In this document: positions 18,436-27,662 of the stretch, one piece after another | How the letters are laid out: each line of letters begins with the position of its first letter | Position numbering within the stretch: the stretch's first letter is position 1 | NCBI GenBank assembly: GCA_910577255.1 | Contig: CAJTMH010000001.1 | Span: 310,001-374,000, forward strand | Reading direction: 5' to 3' | DNA from: an uncultured Duncaniella sp. | GTDB lineage: Bacteria > Bacteroidota > Bacteroidia > Bacteroidales > Muribaculaceae | Length of the DNA stretch: 64,000 nucleotides | The notes under the pieces: model-generated | The model's input: the letters and a program-made list of their open reading frames with translations, nothing else | What the model was told of the DNA's origin: nothing | Databases searched by the model: none | Program-made: the position numbers and the translations under genes

Positions 18436-19401
18436 TCACTGCTTTTTATGTGGCGTTTTCCACTTTCGAGGCTTTATCTTTAATGTGTCGAAACCATTGC
18501 CATACACACTGCGGACAAACGAGTTGGTGATGTAGGCGTTTGGATCCTCCTCCTTTACGATACAGAAAATATGATATGTATCCACTTGTCGACACCATAC
18601 AAGCATCAGCTTTCGGCCATCTCCGGTCCAATAGCCCTGTCCATCCCATGTAGTCACTCCTCGGCCTGTCTCATGGGTGATGCGGTGGGCTATTTCATTC
18701 CATTTGTCTGATAGGATTATGAATTGCACAGTCTGTCGTCCCTGGTATACAAATTTGTCTGCAATATACGAATATAGGAATATGGCAAGCCACCCATATA
18801 TGATTGACTGGGAGCGTGATTGGATTCGTTCCTCCATATCACCGTCAAACGGCAGGAAAAAAGAGCAGGCAACAATAGATATGTCGATTATCATCATCAC
18901 ACGACCCATGCTTACATCGCTGATTGTCGACATTATGGCAGCGACGATGTCGGTGCCTCCTGTAGTCCCATGATGACTGTAATATACACCTATGCCAATT
19001 CCGAGCATCACCGCGCCCATAATCACGCTCATGGGAGTTGACGATACAATCGGGGGATGAGTGGTGAAATAGCCCTCCATAGCACCGATCATGAGAGATA
19101 TAACAGTGGCTCCGAATATAGTCCTCAACACAAATCCTCGTCCCAAAAACTTGAATCCTATGATTAGCAGGAGTATGTTTGTGCCATACATTGTGACTGC
19201 GACCGGTACGGACTGGCTGGTGGCATAATAAATAAGGGTGCTGAAGCCTGCCATTCCGCCGATTACTATGTGGTGAGGCAGGATGAAAACACAGAACCCG
19301 ATTGAGTAGATGGCTATCCCCAACACAATGGTCAGTAAATCCATAGCTTCAGATACCCATTCCGGCTGTTGTTTTGAGGAGACGGAAAAAGATGTGTTCA
19401 T
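18436..19401 (-). CDS. YitT family membrane protein (DUF161 + DUF2179)
   Basis: 321 residues. Five or six membrane helices (about 20-215) contain the family repeats, including the SHHGTTGGTDIVAAI segment, followed by a C-terminal DUF2179 domain (about 225-310) ending in a basic tail. It sits in the inner membrane. The biochemical role of YitT proteins is not established; transport has been proposed. Single gene between two terminators or promoters. A -7 box TAAATTTG at 19425-19432 gives a leader of about 20 bases. Confidence 0.85.
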   Translation of the reverse strand: MNTSFSVSSKQQPEWVSEAMDLLTIVLGIAIYSIGFCVFILPHHIVIGGMAGFSTLIYYATSQSVPVAVTMYGTNILLLIIGFKFLGRGFVLRTIFGATVISLMIGAMEGYFTTHPPIVSSTPMSVIMGAVMLGIGIGVYYSHHGTTGGTDIVAAIMSTISDVSMGRVMMIIDISIVACSFFLPFDGDMEERIQSRSQSIIYGWLAIFLYSYIADKFVYQGRQTVQFIILSDKWNEIAHRITHETGRGVTTWDGQGYWTGDGRKLMLVWCRQVDTYHIFCIVKEEDPNAYITNSFVRSVYGNGFDTLKIKPRKWKTPHKKQ

Positions 19402-19424
19402 GGTTAGAGTCGATTATTTTGCTG

Positions 19425-19432
19425 CAAATTTA
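19425..19432 (-). promoter_or_regulatory. -7 box of the YitT-family gene
   Basis: TAAATTTG on the minus strand, 23 bases before the ATG at 19401. No -33 element at the right spacing. Confidence 0.5.
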
Positions 19433-19567
19433 ATCACATCATTTTATTATAAAAAATTAACCTCGCAAAAAATGGCGAAGAGTATTGGATTTTTTAACAC
19501 ATGGAATATGAACTAACATCAGGCACCGATGTTTTTAGAGTATACAAACTTCAAAACGAATACGACA

Positions 19568-20146
19568 ATGATTTATACACTTCCCGATCTTCCCTATGCG
19601 AATGATGCGCTTGCCCCTTCGATTTCTCGTGAGACTGTGGAATACCACTATGGCAAGCATGAGAAAACATATATAGATAATCTCAACCGCCTCATAAAAG
19701 ATACCCCTTACGAGGATATGGAGCTTGAGGAAATTATCACTTCCGCTTCCGGAGCTTTGTTCAACAATGCCTCACAGGCATGGAACCATATTTTTTATTT
19801 CTTCACCTTCTCTCCTGATGGGGCACATGAACCTGACGGACATCTGCGCAAGGCAATCGATGAGCAGTTCGGCTCGTTCGAGGAATTCAAGAAAGAATTC
19901 GAGAATGCTGGGGCATCGATTTTCGGTTCAGGCTGGGTGTGGCTTTCCAAAGATAAGGATGGCAAGCTATTTATAACCCAGACTTCAAATGCAGGCAATC
20001 CTCTTACCGAGGGGCTGACGCCGCTTCTGGTATTCGATGTGTGGGAACATGCCTATTACATTGATTACCGCAACCGCCGACTCGACGCGCTGAAGGAATT
20101 GTGGAAGATTGTCGATTGGGACATAGTTGCCAGCCGATATATCTGA
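19568..20146 (+). CDS. sodB: Superoxide dismutase, Fe/Mn family
   Basis: 192 residues from the ATG at 19568; an upstream ATG at 19529 would add 13 residues that do not match the family, whose proteins begin at MIYTLPDLPY. Metal ligands are H27 (VEYHYGKH), the histidine of QAWNHIFYF, and Asp/His of FDVWEHAYY. The enzyme disproportionates superoxide in the cytoplasm. The GSGWVWL and TSNAGNPL segments fit the iron or cambialistic group known in Bacteroides; metal preference cannot be settled here. Followed by a clear terminator, so monocistronic. Confidence 0.94.
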   Translation: MIYTLPDLPYANDALAPSISRETVEYHYGKHEKTYIDNLNRLIKDTPYEDMELEEIITSASGALFNNASQAWNHIFYFFTFSPDGAHEPDGHLRKAIDEQFGSFEEFKKEFENAGASIFGSGWVWLSKDKDGKLFITQTSNAGNPLTEGLTPLLVFDVWEHAYYIDYRNRRLDALKELWKIVDWDIVASRYI

Positions 20147-20293
20147 TAAAGATTATTTGTTAGTGATTAAAGATAAAGAAATTGATTACATTGCTATAAA
20201 ATGTAGCAGATATGTACTTTTCTCATATAAAACAGGTGATAATACAAACGTAATAGCACTAAAATAAGAATAAGCATAATGTGATGAATGGAG

Positions 20294-20326
20294 AGAGAGG
20301 CAGTCGTGAGACCCCCTCTCTTTTTT
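20294..20326 (+). terminator. Intrinsic terminator after sodB
   Basis: The stem AGAGAGG/CCTCTCT (20294-20300 and 20315-20321) is followed by a T run. The preceding 20147-20290 stretch is AT-rich and I see nothing else in it. Confidence 0.8.
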
Positions 20327-20350
20327 CTTGATATCCGATGATATCCGGCC

Positions 20351-21196
20351 TCAGGAAAGACTGTCGATTATGTCGAAGGCAGCTTGCCGCCCTGATGAGA
20401 TTCTGTCAGGATAATGTGTGTCGCTGTTTACTACCAGAGGCAATCCGGCGGCGATTAACTTCCCGATAGTTTCTTTTCCCGGAAATAATCGGGGTATATA
20501 TGTCGCAGCTTGTTCTACGGTGGCATTAGCGGGGATTTCCCAGGCTTTTGTATTCACCTCCACTATTATATTGGTGGACTTGAGAGCCTCAATCACATCG
20601 TCGATGTGCTGCTGATACCACGCCTCGTTTTCTATTCCGGCTTTGAAATGGGAGGCATTGAATCCTATTTTATCAAAATGGCCGATAATATCAAATCCGC
20701 CGGCCTTGATCATCTCGAGTGTGTGATCATAGAATGTATCGACTACATAGCGTATGTCATTGTCGAACGATTCTTCCATCTTGCGCATAAAGGATTCAGG
20801 GCGTCCGTCAATGTCGATTAATTGTCCGTCCGTCAATGCCGGGATGAAATGCACCGAGCTCAACCGGTAATCGAGTGGTATGGAGTCGAAATATTCGTTT
20901 GTGGCGCCCCAATCTTTACCCAGGTAATCAATTTCCATGGACAGATATAGATTGATTCGTCCTGCGTATTCTTCTTTTAATCTTTTGTATTCCGCAATGT
21001 AATCTTCAACATTCTCATTCTTCATGTTACAAGGCGATTCGAATGGAATAGGTGAATGAGGGGTAAATCCATAATGGATATACCCATCTTTTACAGCCTC
21101 TTCCACGAAGCGGGCCATAGGGGCCCGCCCATCGCAGAATTGAGTATGAGAATGAAAGTTATATGCTCGCGTTGAGGATATTACTTCGTTAAGCAT
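20351..21196 (-). CDS. PHP-domain phosphoesterase, histidinol-phosphatase-like
   Basis: 281 residues. Metal-binding motifs of the PHP family are visible: NFHSHTQFCDG (H15, H17), a central IIGHFDKIGF and the C-terminal NSDTHYPDR. The closest named family is HisJ-type histidinol phosphatase (last-but-one step of histidine synthesis), but no his genes are nearby. It may act on another phosphomonoester. It starts 5 bases after floA and is probably cotranscribed with floA and the TPR gene. Confidence 0.8.
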   Translation of the reverse strand: MLNEVISSTRAYNFHSHTQFCDGRAPMARFVEEAVKDGYIHYGFTPHSPIPFESPCNMKNENVEDYIAEYKRLKEEYAGRINLYLSMEIDYLGKDWGATNEYFDSIPLDYRLSSVHFIPALTDGQLIDIDGRPESFMRKMEESFDNDIRYVVDTFYDHTLEMIKAGGFDIIGHFDKIGFNASHFKAGIENEAWYQQHIDDVIEALKSTNIIVEVNTKAWEIPANATVEQAATYIPRLFPGKETIGKLIAAGLPLVVNSDTHYPDRISSGRQAAFDIIDSLS

Positions 21197-21201
21197 CTTG
21201 A

Positions 21202-22173
21202 TTATTTAGTGGATGTGGGAGGATTGGCTATGTTCTGGCGCATATTGGTGTCCGACTCGATGTTCTTCATCTTGTAGTAGTCCATGATGCCGAGATTGCC
21301 ATTGATGAATGCCTGGGCCATCGCGCGCGGAAGTTCAGCCTCTGCCTCGATGACTTTGGCGCGGGCTTCCTGTGCTTTTGCCTTCATTTCCTGTTCGAGT
21401 GCTATTGCCATCGCTCTGCGCTCTTCGGCTTTGGCCTGGGCTATGTTCTTGTCGGCCTGTGCCTGATCAATCTGAAGTGCAGCTCCGATGTTTTTGCCTA
21501 TGTCGATGTCGGCGATATCAATTGAGAGAATCTCGAATGCAGTCCCTGAATCAAGACCTTTGCGAAGCACTAATTTAGAGATGTTGTCAGGGTTCTCAAG
21601 CACTTGCTTGTGGCTTTCAGATGAGCCGATAGATGAGACAATACCTTCACCTACGCGGGCAAGCACGGTGTCTTCACCGGCACCACCTACAAGCTGGCGA
21701 ATGTTGGCGCGCACTGTCACTCGAGCAATCGCTATGAGCTGGATACCGTCCTTTGCCACGGCTGTCACATGAGGTGTCTCAATCACTTTAGGGTTAACTG
21801 ACATCTGCACAGCCTGGAACACATCACGTCCTGCAAGGTCAATCGCAGTTGCCATCTTGAAGCCAAGGTCAATGTTGGCTTTAGATGCTGACACGAGAGC
21901 GTGAACCACCTTCTCGACATTACCACCGGCAAGGTAGTGGGCCTCAAGGTCATCACGGCTCACATCGTTAAGGCCTGCCTTGTGTGCCTCGATGAGGGCG
22001 CGGACTATGACTGACGCAGGGACCTGGCGTATTCTCATCAGGAACAACTGCATTAGTGAAATCCTGACGCCACTTACGCGAGCCGATATCCAAAGGAAAA
22101 ACGGCACGTAATAGAAGAAGATGCACAGCACTATAATTGCCGCGATCAAAACAAGGATTAAGGTTACTTCCAT
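21202..22173 (-). CDS. floA: Flotillin-like protein FloA
   Basis: 323 residues, the family length. One N-terminal hairpin-type membrane segment (about 3-28) is followed by an SPFH/band-7-like region and a long Ala/Glu-rich coiled coil (about 230-300, AQAKAEERRAMAIALEQEM). FloA organises functional membrane microdomains and acts as a scaffold for other membrane proteins. The protein matches the whole YqfA/FloA family, not only the SPFH core. It lies between the TPR/propeller gene (38 bases upstream) and the PHP gene (5 bases downstream). Confidence 0.93.
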   Translation of the reverse strand: MEVTLILVLIAAIIVLCIFFYYVPFFLWISARVSGVRISLMQLFLMRIRQVPASVIVRALIEAHKAGLNDVSRDDLEAHYLAGGNVEKVVHALVSASKANIDLGFKMATAIDLAGRDVFQAVQMSVNPKVIETPHVTAVAKDGIQLIAIARVTVRANIRQLVGGAGEDTVLARVGEGIVSSIGSSESHKQVLENPDNISKLVLRKGLDSGTAFEILSIDIADIDIGKNIGAALQIDQAQADKNIAQAKAEERRAMAIALEQEMKAKAQEARAKVIEAEAELPRAMAQAFINGNLGIMDYYKMKNIESDTNMRQNIANPPTSTK

Positions 22174-22211
22174 ATTGTTTGAGTTATTAGGGTTTTGTTC
22201 TTGGATAGTAT

Positions 22212-23648
22212 CTACATTTCCGATGACACTACTTGGTTTTTCAGCCTAAGCAGTTCGGAACGTTTGTGCTCAAGTGTTCGTTCCATATCAAGAATGTCGG
22301 AACTGATACGCACATCTCCGTTGCGATAAGTAGCCCGGAGCTGGTTTAGCTGTCGTTTCAGAAAATCATAGCTTTTCTTTTCGGAGAGATAGTTTTCCAT
22401 TGCAGCTTTAGCCTGTGGATTCTTGAAATCACCGAGGGTAGTGTAGATCTTTCCGCCAGGCAGAGCGAATCTGAATTCCTCCTTCTTGTCCGCTTCTGTC
22501 CGGCTTGCCATAGCGGCGGCTTTTATTCTGTCGCGCAACTGGGTGTAGTCAGCGGAACTGTCCTGTGTGCTTGCTATGGATTTTATGCGTGCGTATGAAG
22601 CGAGGTCAGGTGTGTCGACTGGATAATTGATGCGCAGATCCTGGGGAATAAACGTATAGATGGTTACCGAATCTTCAATCATATTTCTGTCAGAAACCCA
22701 CCATCCTGCACCTGTCTCCTCATCTATGGCATAGAGATAATCGTTGAACGGCGAATTATAAGGCATGCCGATATTTGATGGCTGTAAGAATCCATCTTCG
22801 TCGCGTCGTGATATGAATATGTCCAACTCGCCGAGTGACGCTTCACCATCGGCCGCGAAATAGAGAGTGACACCGTCACTCATGAGAAACGGATATGCAA
22901 CCCACGAGCCATTTTTGTCACCGAATATGCTCTCATAGTCAAAAAGAGCCTTCGGGGAGTCCCATTTGCCGTCAGACAGACGACTGGATTCAAACAGTTT
23001 TGAGTTTCCATCATCTGACGAGGCATACCATATCATATCTTCACCTCCGTCGGATACGTAGACCGGCGACCATAGATTTGTCACGCCAAGTTGCTGCATC
23101 TGACGCTGGCTAAGGATATTCTCCACTGCCGATTCATCTTTGAGTGAACCTGCGCTTTTGGCGAGAGTCAGGAACTTGAAGAAGGTGTCGGACGGTACAT
23201 TTACGCTGTCGATTACCTGGATTTTCTCCACACGGTCGAGCATGGAGCGTCCGAGGTCAATACGTGAGCTCAAGTAGTCAGTCCAATCAATGGTCTCGCT
23301 GCCGTCACCGTATGAGAAGTCCATGTCCTTGGCGGCTTCTGCTTTAGAGCGCTTGGCAAGATACTTTTCAAGATATTCCTCGGCCTTGTCATAATTATAA
23401 AGGTAAAAATATGATTCCGCAATGCCGAGGTTGCCAGCATTGCCGCTCTTAAGATAATGTTGGATTGCTTCATTGTATCTACCTGCTTCCTTGAGCAGAT
23501 CAGCAGCTTCTTTGTTGAGCGTCTGATTCTTTGGCGCGTCCTTGGCCGCACGGACAGCTTTGTCAATCTCTTCCGGTGACAATGCTAATGTGGCCACCGA
23601 GACCGGAAGCGCAAGCAGGAGTAGGAATGATCGGAATGGTATTTTCAT
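22212..23648 (-). CDS. Exported TPR plus PD40 beta-propeller-like protein
   Basis: 478 residues. A signal peptide (about 1-22) precedes a TPR-like helical region (25-105) and a WD40-like PD40 beta-propeller segment (about 185-330: WYASSDDGNSKLF, LYFAADGEASLGELDIF, FNDYLYAIDEETGAGWWVSD). The end is a helical coiled coil. This order resembles Bacteroidota Pal/OmpA-associated proteins, but no OmpA domain follows. Periplasmic location is likely. Function unknown; probably a protein-interaction module. First gene of the floA-PHP group, with its own promoter. Confidence 0.75.
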   Translation of the reverse strand: MKIPFRSFLLLLALPVSVATLALSPEEIDKAVRAAKDAPKNQTLNKEAADLLKEAGRYNEAIQHYLKSGNAGNLGIAESYFYLYNYDKAEEYLEKYLAKRSKAEAAKDMDFSYGDGSETIDWTDYLSSRIDLGRSMLDRVEKIQVIDSVNVPSDTFFKFLTLAKSAGSLKDESAVENILSQRQMQQLGVTNLWSPVYVSDGGEDMIWYASSDDGNSKLFESSRLSDGKWDSPKALFDYESIFGDKNGSWVAYPFLMSDGVTLYFAADGEASLGELDIFISRRDEDGFLQPSNIGMPYNSPFNDYLYAIDEETGAGWWVSDRNMIEDSVTIYTFIPQDLRINYPVDTPDLASYARIKSIASTQDSSADYTQLRDRIKAAAMASRTEADKKEEFRFALPGGKIYTTLGDFKNPQAKAAMENYLSEKKSYDFLKRQLNQLRATYRNGDVRISSDILDMERTLEHKRSELLRLKNQVVSSEM

Positions 23649-23668
23649 TCGTCTTGTAATTTGTTGCT

Positions 23669-23699
23669 CAAAATTAATAAAAATACGCGTAACGGCAAT
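23669..23699 (-). promoter_or_regulatory. Promoter of the TPR/propeller-floA-PHP group
   Basis: ATTG (23696-23699), a 19-base spacer and TAATTTTG (23669-23676) on the minus strand; leader about 15 bases. Confidence 0.6.
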
Positions 23700-23710
23700 A
23701 GCTGGCGCTC

Positions 23711-25171
23711 TTATTGTTGCGATTGCAGAGCCTCGTCCATTGCGGCTGCTGCCCTGCGGCCATCACCCATAGCCAGAATCACAGTAGCGCCTCCTCTGAC
23801 GATATCGCCCCCGGCATAGATGTCAGGAAGGGATGACTGCATAGTGGCGTCGTTGACGACGATAGTGCCTCTGCGGGAGACTTCCAACTCGGAAATCGCA
23901 TTGGGTATGAGCGGGTTGGGGGAGACTCCGACACTTACAATGACTAAGTCTACAGGAATTTCGTCAATAGCCCCATCGACAGGTACTGGAGAGCGTCGGC
24001 CTGATGCATCAGGTTCTCCAAGTTCCATGCGCTGCACTTTCATGGCACGGACGCGGCCTTTCTCATCGGCAAGATATTCAATAGGGTTATGAAGTGTCAG
24101 AAATTCCACACCTTCTTCTTTTGCATGATGGACTTCCTCGACGCGCGCCGGCATTTCCTCCTCGCTTCGGCGATATACGATCATCGCCACATCTGCTCCT
24201 TGGCGACGTGCGGTGCGAACAGAGTCCATGGCCGTGTTGCCACCACCGATTACTGCCACTCTGTGCCCCTTGAGTACCGGTGTGTCCTCGCCAGGGCGTC
24301 CGGCACCCATGAGGTTGATACGGGTGAGGTACTCGTTGGAGGACATTATGCCAATATAGTTTTCTCCGGGGATACCCATGAAACGTGGCAGACCGGCTCC
24401 TGAAGCGACAAAAATTCCATGGTAGCCTAATTCGTGCAGCTGCTCATAGGAAATGGTTTTTCCTATGATACAGTCTTTTACGAATTCAACCCCCTGGGCC
24501 CTGAGCCCATTAATTTCTGCTTCGACCACTGAATTTGGCAATCGGAATTCCGGTATGCCATATTTCAGCACACCGCCTATTTCGTGCAAAGCCTCATAGA
24601 CAGTCACATCATAACCTTTCTTTATCATGTCACCGGCAAACGAAAGTCCCGCAGGGCCAGAACCGACAACCGCTATCTTCTTGCCGTTCTTTTCAGCTAT
24701 GACAGGTGTGGCTGCCTCTCCGCTTTCACGTTCGAAATCGGCTGCAAATCGCTCAAGATACCCTATTGCCACAGGCGCTTTTTTCATCTTGTTGTATATA
24801 CAGCGTGACTCGCACTGCTTTTCCTGAGGACAGACGCGTCCGCACACTGCCGGTAGCGCACTTGTCTGTTTCAACACTGCAGCCGCTGTAAGGAACTCTT
24901 TGCGCTCAATGTTTTTAATGAATCCTGGAATGTTGATGGATACCGGACACCCTTCCATGCATTGAGGGTCAGGGCAGTCCATGCATCGGGTAGCTTCCAC
25001 GACGGCCTGTTCTTCTGACAAACCTTGGTTGACCTCGTCATTGCAAGTGATACGGTAGGAGGGATCGAGCATAGGCATGACGACTCTTGGAATCGCTACT
25101 CGTTCTTTTACGCTGTGTGATTTGCGGAGCTCTTCTCGCCATTGAGCCTCGCGGGTGTTATCTTGAATCAT
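23711..25171 (-). CDS. nfnB: NfnB: large subunit of NADH-dependent ferredoxin:NADP+ oxidoreductase (gltD-like)
   Basis: 486 residues. Two N-terminal [4Fe-4S] sites are formed by C63, C66, C71, C75 and by C110, C114, C120, C124. An FAD Rossmann motif VVGSGPAG follows at about 168-175, and a second nucleotide-binding motif VIGGGNTAMDS binds NADPH. The protein resembles the small subunit of glutamate synthase, but the partner downstream of its promoter is NfnA, not GltB. NfnAB couples NADH and reduced ferredoxin to reduction of two NADP+ by flavin-based electron bifurcation in anaerobes. It is transcribed after nfnA with a 72-base gap. Confidence 0.88.
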   Translation of the reverse strand: MIQDNTREAQWREELRKSHSVKERVAIPRVVMPMLDPSYRITCNDEVNQGLSEEQAVVEATRCMDCPDPQCMEGCPVSINIPGFIKNIERKEFLTAAAVLKQTSALPAVCGRVCPQEKQCESRCIYNKMKKAPVAIGYLERFAADFERESGEAATPVIAEKNGKKIAVVGSGPAGLSFAGDMIKKGYDVTVYEALHEIGGVLKYGIPEFRLPNSVVEAEINGLRAQGVEFVKDCIIGKTISYEQLHELGYHGIFVASGAGLPRFMGIPGENYIGIMSSNEYLTRINLMGAGRPGEDTPVLKGHRVAVIGGGNTAMDSVRTARRQGADVAMIVYRRSEEEMPARVEEVHHAKEEGVEFLTLHNPIEYLADEKGRVRAMKVQRMELGEPDASGRRSPVPVDGAIDEIPVDLVIVSVGVSPNPLIPNAISELEVSRRGTIVVNDATMQSSLPDIYAGGDIVRGGATVILAMGDGRRAAAAMDEALQSQQ

Positions 25172-25243
25172 TGTTTTGAGTCTCTTTAAATTTGTTGCAG
25201 AAAATATGTGCGTTTCGTATGCAAAGACAATTATTTGCTGAAG

Positions 25244-26026
25244 TTAATTATAGCTTCTGAGACGCATCATCATTTCATCAAAATCCACTTTGTGCGCGTC
25301 AAATTCCGGGCCATCGATGCACACGAATTTTGTCTTGCCATCAACGGTCACACGGCATGCTCCACACATCCCGGTGCCATCGACCATGATGGTGTTGAGT
25401 GAACACATCGTGGGAACTTCATACTTTTTAGTGGTGAGTGCCACGAATTTCATCATTACAGCCGGTCCAATAGCCACGACAAGGTCAACTTTTTCTCGTT
25501 GGATGACCTCTTCCACGCCGGCGGTCACAAGTCCTTTTCGTCCGGCAGAGCCGTCGTCGGTCATTATGATTACTTCGTCGCTATATTCCGAAACCTGTTT
25601 TTCCAGAATGATCAAGTCGGCTGATCGAGCCGCCAATACAGATATCACGCGGTTACCGGCTTCCTTCATGGCCTTGATGATGGGGAGAAGGGGCGCTACG
25701 CCGACACCACCGCCGCAACAAAGCACGGTGCCAACCTTCTCGATATGAGTTGCCTGACCAAGAGGGCCTACCACATCGGTAAGGGTGTCGCCCGGTTCAA
25801 GCGCACAGATTTTGCGAGTCGAATCGCCTACGGCCTGGATGATAAGAGTGATTGTCCCTTTCTTCGGGTCGGCATCAGCGATGGTCAGAGGGATTCGTTC
25901 TCCGCCCTCTCCGGTGCGTACTATGACAAAATGCCCTGCACGACGTGAACGTGCTATCAGAGGGGCTTCCACTACGAGTTTGACCACACGGTCGGAAAAA
26001 TGCTCTTTTTCAACAATTTTATTCAT
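25244..26026 (-). CDS. nfnA: NfnA: small subunit, FAD/NAD-binding with [2Fe-2S] (DHOD K-like)
   Basis: 260 residues from the ATG at 26026; the frame also opens at a TTG two codons upstream. It is a ferredoxin-reductase-type FAD domain (about 1-95) and NAD domain (CCGGGVGVAPLLP at about 103-115), closed by a [2Fe-2S] site using C221, C224 and C236. The DGPEFDAHKVDFDEM end is typical of SudB/NfnA rather than of PyrDII. Paired with nfnB, it carries the bifurcating FAD. First gene of the two-gene unit. Confidence 0.87.
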   Translation of the reverse strand: MNKIVEKEHFSDRVVKLVVEAPLIARSRRAGHFVIVRTGEGGERIPLTIADADPKKGTITLIIQAVGDSTRKICALEPGDTLTDVVGPLGQATHIEKVGTVLCCGGGVGVAPLLPIIKAMKEAGNRVISVLAARSADLIILEKQVSEYSDEVIIMTDDGSAGRKGLVTAGVEEVIQREKVDLVVAIGPAVMMKFVALTTKKYEVPTMCSLNTIMVDGTGMCGACRVTVDGKTKFVCIDGPEFDAHKVDFDEMMMRLRSYN

Positions 26027-26131
26027 GAGCAAAAATGTGAAAAATAATTGATGTCTTAATCTGAATACGAAACATCCGCCATGATGTCAACGGCCATAGC
26101 CCCGATTCCCATGTGGAGTCGCATTAGTTGA

Positions 26132-26139
26132 CAAAGATA
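26132..26139 (-). promoter_or_regulatory. -7 box of nfnAB
   Basis: TATCTTTG on the minus strand, about 105 bases before the nfnA ATG; no -33 element at standard spacing. Confidence 0.45.
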
Positions 26140-26204
26140 CGATTTATGTGTGAAATAAACGCTAAAAATTGCTAAAAAATACCCCGGACTCAAGTATTTA
26201 TTGG

Positions 26205-26212
26205 TAACTTTG
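26205..26212 (+). promoter_or_regulatory. -7 box of the MATE gene
   Basis: TAACTTTG ends 10 bases before the ATG at 26223, leaving a leader of only a few bases. No TTTG at the -33 position. Confidence 0.55.
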
Positions 26213-26222
26213 CATTGACGCA

Positions 26223-27596
26223 ATGGGAAATAATAACGATAAACAGAATTTGCAGGAGCTGCAGAATGCCCCGGTGGGGAAATTGCTGTGGCGTTATAGC
26301 TTGCCGGCCGTGGTGGGCATGCTTGTGATGTCTCTATACAATGTCGTTGACCGCATTTTCATAGGGCAAGGTGTTGGCCCCGAGGCTATAGCCGGGCTCG
26401 CCATCACATTCCCGGTAATGAACCTTTCGGCGGCCCTTGGTGTGCTGATTGGTGCTGGAGGTTCAGCGCGCATATCTATATTGCTTGGTGCGAAAGATTA
26501 TGAGGGAGCTCAGAAAGTGCTGGGGAATTCTCTGGTGTTGCTGTTCTGCATAATCTGTTGCTATCTGACTCTCTTTGCTATTTTCATCGATGACATCCTT
26601 CTTGCTTTTGGGGCGAGCGCTGTGACCCTTCCGTATGCACACGACTTTATGCTCTATATATTGCCCGGTATGTTCATGACAAATTTTGCTTTTACGTTTA
26701 ATAATTTCATGAGGGCATCGGGTTATCCGGTTAAAGCTATGATCACCATGTTTATCGGTGCGGGAGTAAACGTTGTGCTTGCGCCTCTTTTTATTTTTTA
26801 TTTTGATTGGGGTATCAAGGGAGCCGCGATTGCCACCGACATATCAATGGGAATATCAGCATTTTTCGTGATGAGCCATTTCTTTGCGAGGTCAAGCGTG
26901 ATTCGGTTCACATCCGACATGTCTCTTTACCGACTGCGGGCCAGAGTGGTTGGCTCTGTCGTGTCAATCGGTGCGGCGCCTTCGGTGGTCAATGCGGCCG
27001 CCTGTTTTATAAATGTGATTGTCAACAAGACACTCTATGCCCATGGCGGTGACATTGCGGTGGGAGCAGCCGGAATTTTCACCACCTATACGTCGCTAAT
27101 GACAATGGTCGTGGTCGGGATCTGCCAAGGCATGCAGCCTATAATAGGATATAATTATGGTGCATCGCAGCTTCATAGACTCCGACGCACATATTGGTTG
27201 GCGGTCGGAGTGTCGACCATCGTTGTCACTTTGGGACAATCAATCGGTTTATTGTTTCCTGATTACATAGGCCGTGCATTCTCAACCGATCCGGGACTTA
27301 TATCTGAGACGGCACGTTGCCTGCGCATATCTTTGTTGGCATTTACGGTCGTCGGATTCCAGGTTGTCTCAACCACGTTATTCCAGTCGATAGGCAGAGC
27401 TACAGCTTCGATATTCTTGTCTCTTACACGTCAGGTGTTATTCCTGATTCCGTTATTGTTGCTTTTGCCTCCGCGGTTTGGCCTTGACGGTGTGTGGATG
27501 GCATTCCCGGCGTCAGACTTTATAGCAACGATGGTGACAGTATTCATGGTGGCGCATCAGTTAAGAAAATTTCGTCCTGCGGCTGCAGTTGCCTGA
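26223..27596 (+). CDS. MATE family efflux transporter
   Basis: 457 residues with 12 predicted membrane helices in two related halves. The N-terminal APVGKLLWRYSLPAVVGMLV segment and the GICQGMQPIIGYNYGA loop are MATE hallmarks (the MepA/DinF-like branch by look). Such proteins use H+ or Na+ gradients to export cationic compounds or metabolites from the cytoplasm; the substrate is unknown. The start is certain because the family's conserved N-terminus follows it directly. It is followed after 66 bases by the channel-like gene. Confidence 0.9.
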   Translation: MGNNNDKQNLQELQNAPVGKLLWRYSLPAVVGMLVMSLYNVVDRIFIGQGVGPEAIAGLAITFPVMNLSAALGVLIGAGGSARISILLGAKDYEGAQKVLGNSLVLLFCIICCYLTLFAIFIDDILLAFGASAVTLPYAHDFMLYILPGMFMTNFAFTFNNFMRASGYPVKAMITMFIGAGVNVVLAPLFIFYFDWGIKGAAIATDISMGISAFFVMSHFFARSSVIRFTSDMSLYRLRARVVGSVVSIGAAPSVVNAAACFINVIVNKTLYAHGGDIAVGAAGIFTTYTSLMTMVVVGICQGMQPIIGYNYGASQLHRLRRTYWLAVGVSTIVVTLGQSIGLLFPDYIGRAFSTDPGLISETARCLRISLLAFTVVGFQVVSTTLFQSIGRATASIFLSLTRQVLFLIPLLLLLPPRFGLDGVWMAFPASDFIATMVTVFMVAHQLRKFRPAAAVA

Positions 27597-27662
27597 TTTA
27601 TCCCTCAACAAAAGGTCGGAGATGTTTGTTAAAATTGCATATATTTAACAAATAGTTCTGCC

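Noticed and set aside
23711..25171. Reading this gene as glutamate synthase small subunit (gltD)
   Set aside because: The adjacent gene is the NfnA-type flavoprotein and no gltB is present, so NfnB fits better.
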